The notes beneath the pieces are model-generated. The model searched no databases. It worked only from the letters and a program-made list of their open reading frames with translations, and was not told the DNA's origin. A DNA stretch of 64,000 bases, from positions 310,001 to 374,000 of the forward strand of contig CBDEFR010000001.1 in assembly GCA_965237505.1 (NCBI GenBank). The letters are read 5' to 3'. Below, in pieces: positions 46,411-56,169 of the stretch. Source of the DNA: NVTR01 sp965237505 (GTDB taxonomy: Bacteria > Pseudomonadota > Alphaproteobacteria > Rhodobacterales > Rhodobacteraceae). Numbering within the stretch: the first letter of the stretch is position 1; each line of letters starts with the position of its first letter. The position numbers were made by a program, and so were the translations under genes.

Positions 46411-47277
46411 CTAGGCCGAATGCTCAGCGGATTTTGCGAGGTCCGCGTTTACGTGCGCCAGATTGTGTTGGATTTCGGGAATTGAAGGGTCAAGTGCAAC
46501 CGCCCTTTCAAATGCGCTTCTAGCGCCTTCCAAATCCCCGCGCCGATAACGTGAATTTCCAAGACCGTATGGCCAAATCCAATTTCGTGGCCAGCGCGAG
46601 GACCCGTTTGCATAGACATTTTCTGCTGCGACTGTGTGTCCTGAACGTTCCAGCGCTGCGGCCGCGCGGAGAACATCCCACTGATCGGCGCTCGCCGGCA
46701 GTTGGTCTGGCGGCAGGACTACGAGCGCCCAGTATTCGCCACGCCGCCATGTGCGTTCGAAAAGCCCAAGGGGCATCGTCATGCGGTCAAATTCGCCGGA
46801 ATGGAGGAAGATCTGATCGTTTTCCAGGTCGTAGCCGACAGCGACTGCGTAGTGCCATTTCGGAACCCAGCTCAAGCCGAGGTTCTGAAAAACAATAACG
46901 GGATGACCTGCGGCGATTTCATCAAGCAGGTCGGGAAAAGTCGAAAGCTCGACTGCCAGTTGACCACGACGCCGTGCACTGCCGGTCATGTCGGCGAGAT
47001 ACGTGCCCTTCGCGCCGGTACTGAATGCCTGCGCCGCGATATCCGCTTGCGTGACCTCCATACCAGACCACCGCAGGACCATCGCAAGCGACGCCGGCCC
47101 GCAATAAAAGTCGTCCTGTTTGATCAGCGGAACGTCCGCCACTGCGGCACGCGTCGGCATGTCACCCGGCACCGCAGCCGCGCGGTCAAAGGTCTGAGCA
47201 CATCCCAGAAGAAGCGCCGGAACCAGGAGAACAAGCGTGCCGCGAAACGCGAACCGGCAGAAGCTTTTTAGATGCAA
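46411..47277 (-). CDS. PA2778-like C39-type cysteine peptidase lipoprotein
   Basis: 288 residues. The signal peptide ends in a lipobox (LLVPALLLGC), so it is probably a lipoprotein. A peptidase-C39-like domain carries the nucleophile Cys in DDFYCGPASLAMVLRW and the His in PKWHYAVAVGYD. The C-terminal part holds one TPR-like unit (YRRGDLEGARSAFERAVALDPSIPEIQHNLAHV). This pairs with the next gene as in the PA2778-PA2779 family, whose function is unknown. It overlaps that gene by 10 bases. The stop codon TAG lies in the NCTAGN target of IS481 copy 2, so the insertion just spared the frame. Confidence 0.82.
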   Translation of the reverse strand: MHLKSFCRFAFRGTLVLLVPALLLGCAQTFDRAAAVPGDMPTRAAVADVPLIKQDDFYCGPASLAMVLRWSGMEVTQADIAAQAFSTGAKGTYLADMTGSARRRGQLAVELSTFPDLLDEIAAGHPVIVFQNLGLSWVPKWHYAVAVGYDLENDQIFLHSGEFDRMTMPLGLFERTWRRGEYWALVVLPPDQLPASADQWDVLRAAAALERSGHTVAAENVYANGSSRWPRNWIWPYGLGNSRYRRGDLEGARSAFERAVALDPSIPEIQHNLAHVNADLAKSAEHSA

Positions 47278-47672
47278 CGGGTGAATTTGAAAATCTTGGT
47301 CAGGCAGAGAAAGTCAGTCACCAGCAGGATGACAAACACCGTAAAAAGTGTGCCGACGATACTGGGCCCGGCGCCAGCCGAATCTTGCTCCATCTGAGCG
47401 ATGATCGACGCGATTTCCGCATCGGACAGCACCGCAAGACGCGCCTCGGCTTCCGCCGGATCGACACCGAGGGCGATGATCTCGTCGCGTATTTCCTGTT
47501 TCCTGACCTCGCCAAGCAGGAAGTCGCGGTTGGCGTAGGCGGCGTATTTTGCAATCGCGGCTTCGGTGCTGAGCATTTCCGCCTGAGCCACCGTACTCAA
47601 CAGTGTCGCCAACGCCATTTGCGCTGCCAGGCAGATCACCAATGCTTTTTTAGTCAACTTAATCATGCGCAT
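47268..47672 (-). CDS. PA2779 family protein
   Basis: 134 residues: signal peptide (ALVICLAAQMALATLLSTVAQA), a helical region (EAAIAKYAAYANRDFLLGEVRKQEIRDEIIALGVDPAEAEARLAVLSDAEIASI), and a C-terminal membrane segment (SIVGTLFTVFVILLVTDFLCL). This is the PA2779 layout, with the cysteine peptidase partner downstream. IS4 sequence begins 2 bases before its ATG, so its own promoter and ribosome site are gone. Expression, if any, must come from the IS. Confidence 0.82.
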   Translation of the reverse strand: MRMIKLTKKALVICLAAQMALATLLSTVAQAEMLSTEAAIAKYAAYANRDFLLGEVRKQEIRDEIIALGVDPAEAEARLAVLSDAEIASIIAQMEQDSAGAGPSIVGTLFTVFVILLVTDFLCLTKIFKFTRCI

Positions 47673-47932
47673 TCCTTACCACCCTTCAAAAAATCCAAAC
47701 TTGCCATAATTTAGGGATTTTCTCATATCCTATGAAGCATCTGCGCAGGAACCGCAGGCCCTGTTTGAAGCCACCATTTGCGCTGCCAGGCAGATCACCA
47801 ATGCTTTTTTAGTCAACTTAATCATGCGCATTCCTTACCACCCTTCAAAAAATCCAAACTTGCCATAATTTAGGGATTTTCTCATATCCTATGAAGCATC
47901 TGCGCAGGAACCGCAGGCCCTGTTTGAAGAGG
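47615..47932. repeat. tandem duplication (159-base period) of gene start plus IS4 end
   Basis: The block 47615-47770 (start of the PA2779-like gene, flank ATTC, and the first 96 bases of the IS4 right end) is repeated from 47774 onward, with three odd bases (CCA) at the joint. The second copy then continues into the full IS4 element. The event therefore followed the IS4 insertion. Confidence 0.88.
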
Positions 47933-49023
47933 GAGCAGAGTGATCTTCGGGTTTTGCGAATCGCCTTTTTTCGCCGCTTTCGGCGACTATTTGTTCATCT
48001 GCTGCGCCCGTTGAAACCGCCCAGTACATGGCTATTGCCATGACAAGGATAAGCCTTTCCAGTCGGTCTGGCTTTTTGATTTGGCTTTGCGCGATGCCAA
48101 ATCCACGGGTCTTGAAGTCCGAGAACATAGCTTCAATACCCCATCGCATTCCATAATCGAGAACCGTGTATTGTGAAGGCTTTGCATTCATAGCGATGAT
48201 CCAGGGCTCAGGGTGACCATCGTCGTGCAATACTCCGATATTCGTAAACACACCTGATCCATAAAGTTCCGCGTTTATAAGCCCTTGCGGCATCAGCTCC
48301 CGGATTTCAATGCAAGACAGCTCGCCACCTTGGTGCTGCAAAGTCAGGTTGCCCTTCAGGCGAATACGATATCCCCAACCAGCGTCCTGACACCAATGGA
48401 TTAACCTTTCTGTGCCATAAAATCGATCACCCGTTAACATGACATCAGCCCCTTCAGGCATCCAATCCTGAATGCTGTCCAGTAACTCTTTTTGGAGAGA
48501 AAACCCAATATTGCCTTTTGTCTTGCGCACGCGCCAAGCCACAGGCAAGGCGCGATCACGCATGCGCACTGACAGCATCAAGACTTCATGTCCGTCATTG
48601 ATATGGCTTTGATCCATCATCAAAACGATGGTCTCTCCGTTGGAGGCCAAACGGGTGAATACATCTCCAGCATAGGCCTGCATGATTTCCGCGCAATCAA
48701 TGTGGGAATTGCTCAAAACACGGGAACCATACTGGTACCGATGATCTTTTGTGCCGATGTGACGCGGTAAAGCCGCCGATAATTCCATCAAATTCGCACT
48801 TCGCACATCAAGAACGATGCTCGAAAGCAGTGTAAGGCCTTCGCAGCGGGATTTATGAAACTTTGGAAGCCGCTCTATAAAATCAGCCTTGATAGCTTCG
48901 TTTACCCCAGAAAAACCCAATGAAACAACCATACAACATCTCCAATTCTATAACAGGAGACTCCTTGAATCACAGCATGTGGACAGATGGCAAGCTTAAT
49001 TCGCTAAATTGAAGGGTGGTAAG
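47834..49023 (-). mobile_element. IS4-family element, copy 4 (intact)
   Basis: 1190 bp with complete ends. The flanks ATGCGCATTC and GCTTTCCCGC do not match, so there is no target duplication. One side is the PA2779-like gene and the other the region downstream of leuB, again suggesting recombination between IS4 copies. Confidence 0.9.
47889..48932 (-). CDS. IS4-family transposase
   Basis: 347 residues, identical in length and nearly in sequence to the one at 29901-30944 (difference seen: EKRRFAKPED here, EKRGFAKPED there). Intact DDE residues in VLMMDQSHIND, VMLTGDRFYG and IEAMFSDF. Confidence 0.93.
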   Translation of the reverse strand: MVVSLGFSGVNEAIKADFIERLPKFHKSRCEGLTLLSSIVLDVRSANLMELSAALPRHIGTKDHRYQYGSRVLSNSHIDCAEIMQAYAGDVFTRLASNGETIVLMMDQSHINDGHEVLMLSVRMRDRALPVAWRVRKTKGNIGFSLQKELLDSIQDWMPEGADVMLTGDRFYGTERLIHWCQDAGWGYRIRLKGNLTLQHQGGELSCIEIRELMPQGLINAELYGSGVFTNIGVLHDDGHPEPWIIAMNAKPSQYTVLDYGMRWGIEAMFSDFKTRGFGIAQSQIKKPDRLERLILVMAIAMYWAVSTGAADEQIVAESGEKRRFAKPEDHSAPSSNRACGSCADAS

Positions 49024-49125
49024 GCTTTCCCGCAAAGAGTTTTCTGAGCTCCTTGTGGCGTATCCGGTGCTGTTCTAGCAATCACCTACCCAGATTCAAT
49101 CTAGCATGACTCCTTGTAGGAGTCA

Positions 49126-50235
49126 CTAAGAACCCGCCTCCAGCGCCGCAATCACCGCGTCCCCCATCTCGCTGGTCGTCGCCGGGGTGCCGCCAGCTGC
49201 CTGCATTAAATCTGGGGTGCGGATGCCGCTTGCCAGCACCGCCTCGACTGCTGCCTCCAGCCGCGTCGCCTCATCGCCCTGATCGAACGAATAGCGCAGC
49301 GCCATCGCAAAGCTCAGGATACAGGCGCTGGGGTTGGCCTTGCCCTGCCCGGCGATATCCGGGGCCGAGCCGTGCACCGGTTCATAGAGCGCCTTGGGGC
49401 GGCCGTTTTGCATCGGATTTCCCAGGCTGGCCGAGGGCAACATGCCCAGCGATCCGGTCAGCATTGCCGCCATGTCCGACAGCATGTCGCCGAACAGGTT
49501 ATCGGTCACGATCACATCAAACTGCTTGGGCCAGCGGCACAGCTGCATGGCGCCGGCGTCGGCATACATGTGGCTGAGTTCGACATCCGGGTATTCGTTT
49601 TCCTGCACCCAGGTCACTTCTTCGCGCCACAAAACGCCGCTTTCCATGACGTTGGCCTTTTCCATCGAGCAGACCCTGCCCGAGCGTTTGCGCGCCAGTT
49701 CAAATGCTGATCGTGCCACGCGGCGGATTTCGTTGGTGGTGTAGCGCTGTGTGTTGATGCCCACACGCCCGCCTTCGTTGTCGTCCATGATACCGCGCGG
49801 CTCGCCAAAGTAGATGCCGCTGGTCAGCTCGCGCACGATCATGATGTCGAGCCCCGCCACCACCTCGCGTTTCAGCGACGAAAAATCCGCCAGCGCGTCA
49901 AAGCACTGGGCCGGGCGCAGGTTGGCGTAAAGGTCCATCTCCTTGCGCAGCCGCAGCAAACCACGCTCTGGTTTTATGCTGAAATCCAGATCGTCGTAGG
50001 CCGGCCCGCCGACGGCACCCAGCAACACCGCATCAGCGGCTTGCGCGCGGGCCATGGTTTCATCGGTCAGCGGCGTGCCGTGCGCGTCATACGCGCAACC
50101 ACCCACAAGGTCTTGGGACAGGTCGATCTTCAGTCCGCGCTTGGCGCCGAACCAATCGATGATCTTGGTCACTTCGGCCATGACCTCGGGGCCAATTCCG
50201 TCGCCCGCCAGGATCAAAAGGGAAGGGTTGCTCAT
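49126..50235 (-). CDS. leuB: 3-isopropylmalate dehydrogenase
   Basis: Third step of leucine synthesis: NAD-dependent oxidation and decarboxylation of 3-isopropylmalate. 369 residues from the ATG at 50235 (LLILAGDGIGPEVMAEV). Substrate-binding residues are in ERGLLRLRKEMDLYANLRPAQ and the metal site in VTDNLFGDMLSDMAAM. EPVHGSAPDIAGQGKANP is the classic LeuB signature. The frame is open further upstream, but ATG 50235 with GGAAAG before it matches the family. Just beyond the stop is a small hairpin (GACTCC...GGAGTC) and then the IS4 copy. leuC and leuD are 11 kb away, across unrelated genes and an IS nest. Confidence 0.95.
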   Translation of the reverse strand: MSNPSLLILAGDGIGPEVMAEVTKIIDWFGAKRGLKIDLSQDLVGGCAYDAHGTPLTDETMARAQAADAVLLGAVGGPAYDDLDFSIKPERGLLRLRKEMDLYANLRPAQCFDALADFSSLKREVVAGLDIMIVRELTSGIYFGEPRGIMDDNEGGRVGINTQRYTTNEIRRVARSAFELARKRSGRVCSMEKANVMESGVLWREEVTWVQENEYPDVELSHMYADAGAMQLCRWPKQFDVIVTDNLFGDMLSDMAAMLTGSLGMLPSASLGNPMQNGRPKALYEPVHGSAPDIAGQGKANPSACILSFAMALRYSFDQGDEATRLEAAVEAVLASGIRTPDLMQAAGGTPATTSEMGDAVIAALEAGS

Positions 50236-50290
50236 GCGCTTTCCTTGTGCAGAATTCGTTGGTTTCGGGTAACCTTCCAGCCGGCAAGGG

Positions 50291-51190
50291 TCAAGCGTTC
50301 CGCGCGCCCGCCAGCGCCTCGGCCAACAGATCCCAAACCTTGCGAATGCGGGCGTTTGTGCGCAGCGCATCGGGGGCCGCCAGCCAGACCGGCAGGCTTG
50401 GCAGCTTCAGCGCCGGCAAGACACGCTCGACCATCGCCGTGGCCTCGCCGATCACCACCTGCGCACCCCCCACACCGCAACCGGCGCAGACCAGATGCCA
50501 ATAGGCGGCCTGATCGTCACAGCGCACCGCAAAGAAATCCCGGCCCACGTCCAGCCCCACATCATGCATCATGCGGATGATCACATCGCTGCGGTCAAAC
50601 CCGACAAAATCCAGCGCCGCCAGTTCGTCCTGGCTGGACGGCCTGCCCGCCCGATCCAGATAGGCCGGGTTGGCGTAGAGCCCAAACTCCTGATCCGCGA
50701 CGTGGCGGGTGATCACGTCAAGCTGGATCGGGCGATACATGCGGATCGCAATGTCAGCTTCGCGGAAAATCAGGTTCTCGGTGGTGTCCGAGGGCACCAG
50801 TTCGATCTGCACTTCGGGCAGCCGTGTGCGCATGTCGGCGATGACCTGCGGCAGGATGAAATGCGAAACCACCACGCTGGCGGTGATCCGCACCGTGCCG
50901 CGCAAATCCTCGGCCTGCCCTTCAGCGGCCAGCCGAAGGCGCGCCGCCGCTGCTTCCATGTCGCGCGCATGGCCGAGTATTTCCAGCCCCGCCGCGATCG
51001 GTTCCAGCCCGCGCGGCACCCGGCGAAACAGCTCGACCCCAAGCGTCGCTTCAGCCGCCTTGATGTGACGCCCGATGGTGGGCTGGCTTTGGCCCAGCTT
51101 TCGCGCCGCTGCGGACAATGAGCCCGCCGCCGCGACCGCCGCAAACGACTGGATCAGCGTCCAGTCCAAAGCATTTGGAGATTTATCCAT
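50291..51190 (-). CDS. LysR-family transcriptional regulator
   Basis: 299 residues: N-terminal winged helix-turn-helix (FAAVAAAGSLSAAARKLGQSQPTIGRHIKAAEATLGVELFRRVPRG) followed by a substrate-binding domain (GTVRITASVVVSHFILPQVIADMRTRLPEVQIELV). It is transcribed divergently from the NAD(P)-binding protein at 51287, with 96 bases between, the usual arrangement for a LysR regulator and its target. A 14-bp palindrome overlaps its start codon. Confidence 0.9.
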   Translation of the reverse strand: MDKSPNALDWTLIQSFAAVAAAGSLSAAARKLGQSQPTIGRHIKAAEATLGVELFRRVPRGLEPIAAGLEILGHARDMEAAAARLRLAAEGQAEDLRGTVRITASVVVSHFILPQVIADMRTRLPEVQIELVPSDTTENLIFREADIAIRMYRPIQLDVITRHVADQEFGLYANPAYLDRAGRPSSQDELAALDFVGFDRSDVIIRMMHDVGLDVGRDFFAVRCDDQAAYWHLVCAGCGVGGAQVVIGEATAMVERVLPALKLPSLPVWLAAPDALRTNARIRKVWDLLAEALAGARNA

Positions 51191-51202
51191 TCATTAATGA
51201 AT
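51189..51202. promoter_or_regulatory. palindromic candidate LysR operator
   Basis: ATTCATTAATGAAT is a perfect 14-bp palindrome that overlaps the LysR start codon, in the 96-base divergent gap. It fits autoregulation, but a T-N11-A box is a weak criterion in AT-rich sequence. Confidence 0.45.
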
Positions 51203-51286
51203 ATCAATCTACCAGTTTTAGTCAATTCCTATTCACCACTGAATGGTCCAGATTGGCGTCAACACAAAACAATGGAAGGAAATCCG

Positions 51287-52195
51287 ATGACCAAAACCGT
51301 TCTGATCCTCGGCGCATCCGGCAAGATCGGCGCGCACTCCGCCGCCGCATTCCGCGACGCCGGATGGCAGGTGCGTCTTTATGACCGCAAGTCGGGTGAT
51401 ATGACGGCGGCAGCCAAAGGCGTCGATGTGATCGTCAACGGCCTGAACCCGCCCGCCTATCACAATTGGGCCAAACTAATCCCGGAAATCTCGCGCCAAG
51501 TCATCGCCGCCGCCAAGGCATCCGGCGCCACCGTAATAATTCCCGGCAATGTCTATAATTTCGGCGCCACCCCCGGTGTCTGGTCGGAAACCACCCCGCA
51601 ACAGGCGACGACGCGCAAGGGCCGCATTCGCATTGAGATGGAACAGACCTATCGCGCCAGCAATGTGCAAACCGTGATTCTGCGGGCCGACAACTTTATC
51701 GACCCTGACCAAAACGGCGATGTGATGAGCCTGATTTACCTGCGCGCTATCGCCAAGGGCAAGATCACCGCCGCCGGCAAGACCGACGTGATGCAGGCCT
51801 ATTGCTATCTGCCCGACTGGGCCCGCGCCGCTGTTGCGCTCGCCGAATTGCGTGACCGGTTGCAAACTTTCGAAGACATTCCGTTTGCTGGTCATGCCTT
51901 CACTGTGCTCGACTTACAGCAGGAACTGCAGCAGACCCTGAGGCGCAAGATCAGCATCACCCGTTTTCCCTGGCTGGTCATGACCTTGGCGGCGCCGTTC
52001 TGGGAACTGGCGCGCGAGCTGAATGAAATGCGCTATCTGTGGAACACCGACCACCAGCTTGACGGCGCCAAACTGGCGCGCCTGCTGCCGGGATTTGAGC
52101 CGACTGATTTGCGCACCGTCATGACTGCTGGTCTACCAACGGACATCCACCCAAACCAGCCCGTGCCAGGAAACCGCCGGGTCGCGCTGACTTAG
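51287..52195 (+). CDS. NAD(P)-binding epimerase/oxidoreductase (atypical SDR)
   Basis: 302 residues with a Rossmann motif at the N terminus (VLILGASGKIGAHSAAAFRDAGW) and an NmrA/epimerase-like body (VIVNGLNPPAYHNWAKLIPEISRQVIAAAKASGATVIIPGNVYNFG). It lacks the canonical YxxxK at the usual place. The ATG at 51287 follows GAAGGAAATCC; the longer upstream frame is not needed. Probably controlled by the divergent LysR. Its last 63 bases overlap the convergent gene. Substrate unknown. Confidence 0.8.
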   Translation: MTKTVLILGASGKIGAHSAAAFRDAGWQVRLYDRKSGDMTAAAKGVDVIVNGLNPPAYHNWAKLIPEISRQVIAAAKASGATVIIPGNVYNFGATPGVWSETTPQQATTRKGRIRIEMEQTYRASNVQTVILRADNFIDPDQNGDVMSLIYLRAIAKGKITAAGKTDVMQAYCYLPDWARAAVALAELRDRLQTFEDIPFAGHAFTVLDLQQELQQTLRRKISITRFPWLVMTLAAPFWELARELNEMRYLWNTDHQLDGAKLARLLPGFEPTDLRTVMTAGLPTDIHPNQPVPGNRRVALT

Positions 52196-53365
52196 GATCG
52201 CCGCGCCATCCTCATTGGATGCAGGCCAGAAAACGCCTGCATCCAGAACTTCCATATCCCGCGACGGCAGCACGTAATCGACCCGCAAGTTTCCCGGCCC
52301 GTTCACGTCCCGCCAGTCGGCTGTGTCAAGTGCCGGATCGCCGCTATGCCGCGCATTGATGCCGCCCTGCGCCAGCGCTGCTTCTGCTGCGCCCGCGCTC
52401 ATAGGCTGCGGGTCCTGAATGTCCGGATGCTCAAGCAACGCCCGGATTGCTGTGCGCTCACCGTCACCGTCTGACGGATCAAGATTTGCGTCCCCCAGGA
52501 TCACAAATGCCGATTGCGGTGGTGGCCAGATCAGCGCACCCTCTAGATACCGCAGCCAAAACATGTTTTCGTCATGGTTGCGTTGCCCGTTGCGATCTTC
52601 GGGCCCGTCAAAGGCAGGCGCGCCTGCGTGGTAAGCAAAAAGGTGCAACGCCGCGCCATCCGGCAAGATCACCGGAACGTCCCAGTGGCCAACGGAAGAT
52701 AGGCGCTGCAGGTCATTTGCGCCGGGCATAGACTGGTCGCCGACAGGCAGGCTGGCAAGCCGGGCGCCTGGCAAGTCCTGCCACAAAAGTTTCGAAAAAT
52801 CGCGCGCGTTCCGGGTATCGATTGGCAGGCGCGACAACAGCGCCATGCCGCCATGACCGGCGAAATCTCCGTAACCCTGCGCGTCCCGCGCGGTGCCGGT
52901 CCGCCCATCGCCATCCATGTCTAGCCCAGTGGCCACCCCGGAGTTTGGTGGCAGGGCAAAACGGTAAGGATAGCTTGATCCGGCCTGACCCAATGCATCT
53001 GCAAAGGCAGAAAGGGCGTGCAACCCAAGGTCAAAATCAAACCGGGTCAACAGCAGCACATCCGGATCAACCGCAATAATCATGTCCCGTGCCGCAGTCA
53101 CCTGCGGATCATTTGCTTTCAGGATGTCACGCAGCAACAGTCCGGGGCCGGCGCGCTTGAGACCGGAGTTTAGCGTTGCGATTCGAACGGTGTCGGCAGC
53201 GCAGGCGGCGTGAGCCACGAAAACCGCCGCGCATAAGATCAGACAGCGGGCACAACTTTTTCGTCGGCCTTGGCGTAGGTGTCGCGGCGCTTGGCGGCGA
53301 TCATCTCGGCGACACGAGCCATAGCGATACCGCGCATAAACAGACTTGCCGGAAGAAACGCCCAT
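52133..53365 (-). CDS. exported endonuclease/exonuclease/phosphatase-fold protein
   Basis: The core shows the EEP superfamily pattern: VRIATLNSGLKR at the start, GHGGMALLSRLPI, HLFAYHAGAPAFDG, FVILGDANLDPSDGDG (catalytic Asp and Asn), and LRVDYVLPSRDMEVLDAGVFW at the end. A signal-peptide-like stretch (CARCLILCAAVFVAHAACA) precedes it. The start is unclear: the only ATG in frame is at 53365, far inside the upstream membrane protein gene, and no GTG or TTG lies at the natural place near 53250, so a CTG start or a changed start codon is possible. It could act on phosphodiesters in the periplasm. Confidence 0.75.
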   Translation of the reverse strand: MGVSSGKSVYARYRYGSCRRDDRRQAPRHLRQGRRKSCARCLILCAAVFVAHAACAADTVRIATLNSGLKRAGPGLLLRDILKANDPQVTAARDMIIAVDPDVLLLTRFDFDLGLHALSAFADALGQAGSSYPYRFALPPNSGVATGLDMDGDGRTGTARDAQGYGDFAGHGGMALLSRLPIDTRNARDFSKLLWQDLPGARLASLPVGDQSMPGANDLQRLSSVGHWDVPVILPDGAALHLFAYHAGAPAFDGPEDRNGQRNHDENMFWLRYLEGALIWPPPQSAFVILGDANLDPSDGDGERTAIRALLEHPDIQDPQPMSAGAAEAALAQGGINARHSGDPALDTADWRDVNGPGNLRVDYVLPSRDMEVLDAGVFWPASNEDGAAILSQRDPAVSWHGLVWVDVRW

Positions 53366-53994
53366 GCTGAAACGGTCCAGATCAGTGTTTGCGGATTTTC
53401 CAGCGACAGCGCCCCGAAAAGCGAGCCCGCCGCCTTGACCGCTGCTGGTGCCAAGAATGGCAGCAGGAACCCTAACACAATGTTAAAGCTCGCGTCGCGT
53501 CCAAGGCGCTGGACAACATCCTTGCCTGCGGTCGGATCAAATGTCGGCAGATTGACCCAGACGTTGAAAGTGCCGCTGGCAGATGGCCATTTGGTCAGGC
53601 GCATCACGATCAGGAAGAACGCCAGCGTCAGCAGCGAGATCAAATAACTCATCCCCGCCGCTGTGCGCACAAGCGACACCTGTGCCGCGCTGGCATCCTC
53701 GGGCAACATCAGCACCACAAGGCGCTCCGGACTGTATGGAAAGTCGATGGCAAAACCGATCAGCGCGCCAACCGCCTCGACAAACTGCGTAAAGGTCGTT
53801 GGTTCGATCCTGCCACGGCTGATGATGGTCAGCAGAAATACCGTGGCAAACAGCGAGATAAAGCGAATTCGGTTGAACGGCGGCGCGTTGCGCATTCCGG
53901 AACATTCGGCCACTTATTCCAGCGACATCCGGCCACCCATACCGGGGGATCCGGCCACCTTTGACACGCTGCTTTGAGGCGCATGTTTTCAGTG

Positions 53995-54753
53995 TCAGAT
54001 GGCGAGCGTTTCGTCAACGGTGTTGGTTCTGGTCTTTCGCATGGACTGGCCGTCGAGATTGAGGCGATAGGCGTTGTGAACGATCCGGTCCAGGATGGCA
54101 TCTGCGAAGGTCGGCTCGCCGATCACATCGTGCCACGTGTCGACAGGCAGTTGGCTTGTGATCAGGATTGATCCGGCCTCATATCGGTCTTCGACGATCT
54201 CCATGAGATCGCGGCGTTGGGTGGCGTTCAGGCGATCCGGACCCCAGTCATCGAGGATGAGCAGCCCGGTTTTTATGAGGCTTTTGAAGACGCGCGGGAA
54301 GCGGCCATCGCCGTGGGCCAGTTCCAACTCATCGAACAATCTGGGCAGGCGTCTGTATAGAACCGTAACGCCGTCCCGGCAGGCGGCTTGTGCCAGGGCG
54401 CATGCCAGCCAGGTTTTGCCGACGCCGCAAGGGCCGGTGATCATCAGGTTACGCTTGTCGCGTATCCATTTGCCGGTCAGCAGTTGCTGGAAAAGGGCTT
54501 TGTCCAATCCTCGGCGCGCCCTGTAATCCACATCTTCCGGAGCTGCTCCCGCATGGCGCAATTTGGCGGTGCGCATGCGGCTCTCAAAGCGCTTGGTGTC
54601 ACGGCTGGATGACTCGCGGTCGACCAGCAGGCCCAGCCATTCAGCGTGACTGAGGCTGACCGTTCCGTCCTGTGTTTCCAGTTCGCTGAAGGCTTCCGCC
54701 ATTCCGTCAAGTTTTAGCGTTTTCAGCTGATCCAGGGTTGGGTGATTGAGCAT
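53995..54753 (-). CDS. IstB helper ATPase of IS21 element B
   Basis: 252 residues: LDQLKTLKLDGMAEAFSELE, Walker A GPCGVGKTWLACALAQAAC, Walker B region GLLILDDWGPDRLNATQRRDLMEIVEDRY, and the sensor-like SILITSQLPVDTWH. Intact. The ATG at 54753 lies 13 bases after the istA stop. Confidence 0.92.
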   Translation of the reverse strand: MLNHPTLDQLKTLKLDGMAEAFSELETQDGTVSLSHAEWLGLLVDRESSSRDTKRFESRMRTAKLRHAGAAPEDVDYRARRGLDKALFQQLLTGKWIRDKRNLMITGPCGVGKTWLACALAQAACRDGVTVLYRRLPRLFDELELAHGDGRFPRVFKSLIKTGLLILDDWGPDRLNATQRRDLMEIVEDRYEAGSILITSQLPVDTWHDVIGEPTFADAILDRIVHNAYRLNLDGQSMRKTRTNTVDETLAI

Positions 54754-56169
54754 ATGTTTGTCCTCTTCAATGGAAGTACTCAGCGCCACGGATGTTGGGA
54801 TGGGTGATCGCAGGCTCGTCCGGGGCGCGGGTTCGAGGTTGGCGATCCAGACCATTCTTGAGAATGGAATGCAGAGATGAGTAGGAACGGGCGTTGATCT
54901 CGATTGCCCGTGTGCAGGCGGTTTCCAGGCGATCCCGGCCAAAGGTCTTGGCCAGCCGCAAAATACCCATGCAGGACCGGTAGCCCGGTTCCGGATGACG
55001 GCGCTCACGCATGATAACCTCGACATAGGCTTCGGTGTTCGGGCCGATCCTGGCGGCCTGTCGGCGTATTCTTTCGGGCGTCCAGTCTGTCCGGAACCGG
55101 TGGTTTGCTGGCATGTGATCACGATGGGTGGAATGCTGGCGATTGCCGGATGTGCGCTGATGCGCCGCCACGCGCTGCCCTTTAAAATATACCTCAATTG
55201 TTCGCGCGGTGATCCTGGCCCACAGCTTTTGCTTCAACAGCTGATGCGGAACAGAGTAATAATGCCGTCCCACATCTATGTGGTAATCAAGGCCAACCCG
55301 GCATTCTTTCCATTCAGCGTAAACATAGGGCTCGACCGGCAAGGGCTTCAGGGCAGGCCAGTCCAGCGTCTTAAACAAATCCCGGCGGCTGGCCCCCAGA
55401 TGCCGGGTCACTTTCCCATTCAACTGGTCCATTAAGGGTCGGATCGCGGCGTTCAACTCATCGAGACTGAAGAAGCGCTGATTGCGCAGGCGTGCCAGAA
55501 TCCAGCGTTCGACCAAGAGCACAGCCCCTTCGACCTTTGCCTTGTCCTTGGGCTTTCCTGGCCGGGCCGGAACAATGGCTGTATCGTAATGGACCGCCAT
55601 ATCCGCATAGGTGCGGTTGATGGATGGTTCATAGAAACAGGCCTTGGTCACACCGGCCTTGAGATTGTCCGATACCACTTGCGCGGGCACCCCGCCGAAG
55701 AACCCAAAAGCCCGGACATGGCTGGATATCCAGTCGGGCAATGATTGCGTCCAGCTGGCTTCCACATAGGTGTAACTGGACGCCCCCAGCGTGGCGACAA
55801 ATAGCTGCGCCGTCCTCACCTCGCCTGTCTGAGGGCAGACCACATCCATGGTCGCCCCGGCATAATCCACAAACAGACGCTCACCGGCAGGATGCCTTTG
55901 GCGCATCACCGGCGACAGCTTGCCCTCCCACCGTGTATAAAGTTCACAAAACCGGCTATAGCCGTAACCGTCGGGATGGACGGCCCGGTACTCTTCCCAG
56001 AGCAGCGAAAGTGTCACGCCCTTCCGGCGCAACTCGCCATGCATATAGGCCCAGTCTGGTTGCGGATAAGACCCGCATACATCGTAAGCGTCTGGTCTGG
56101 CTGCCCTGCCTGAGGCCGCAGATGTCAGATAGTGTCCATGATCGTTAATGGACATTATCGAGGTCAGAT

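Noticed and set aside
49107..49125. Hairpin after leuB as an intrinsic terminator
   Set aside because: The stem is only about six pairs and no T-run follows on the leuB strand, so termination is unsupported.
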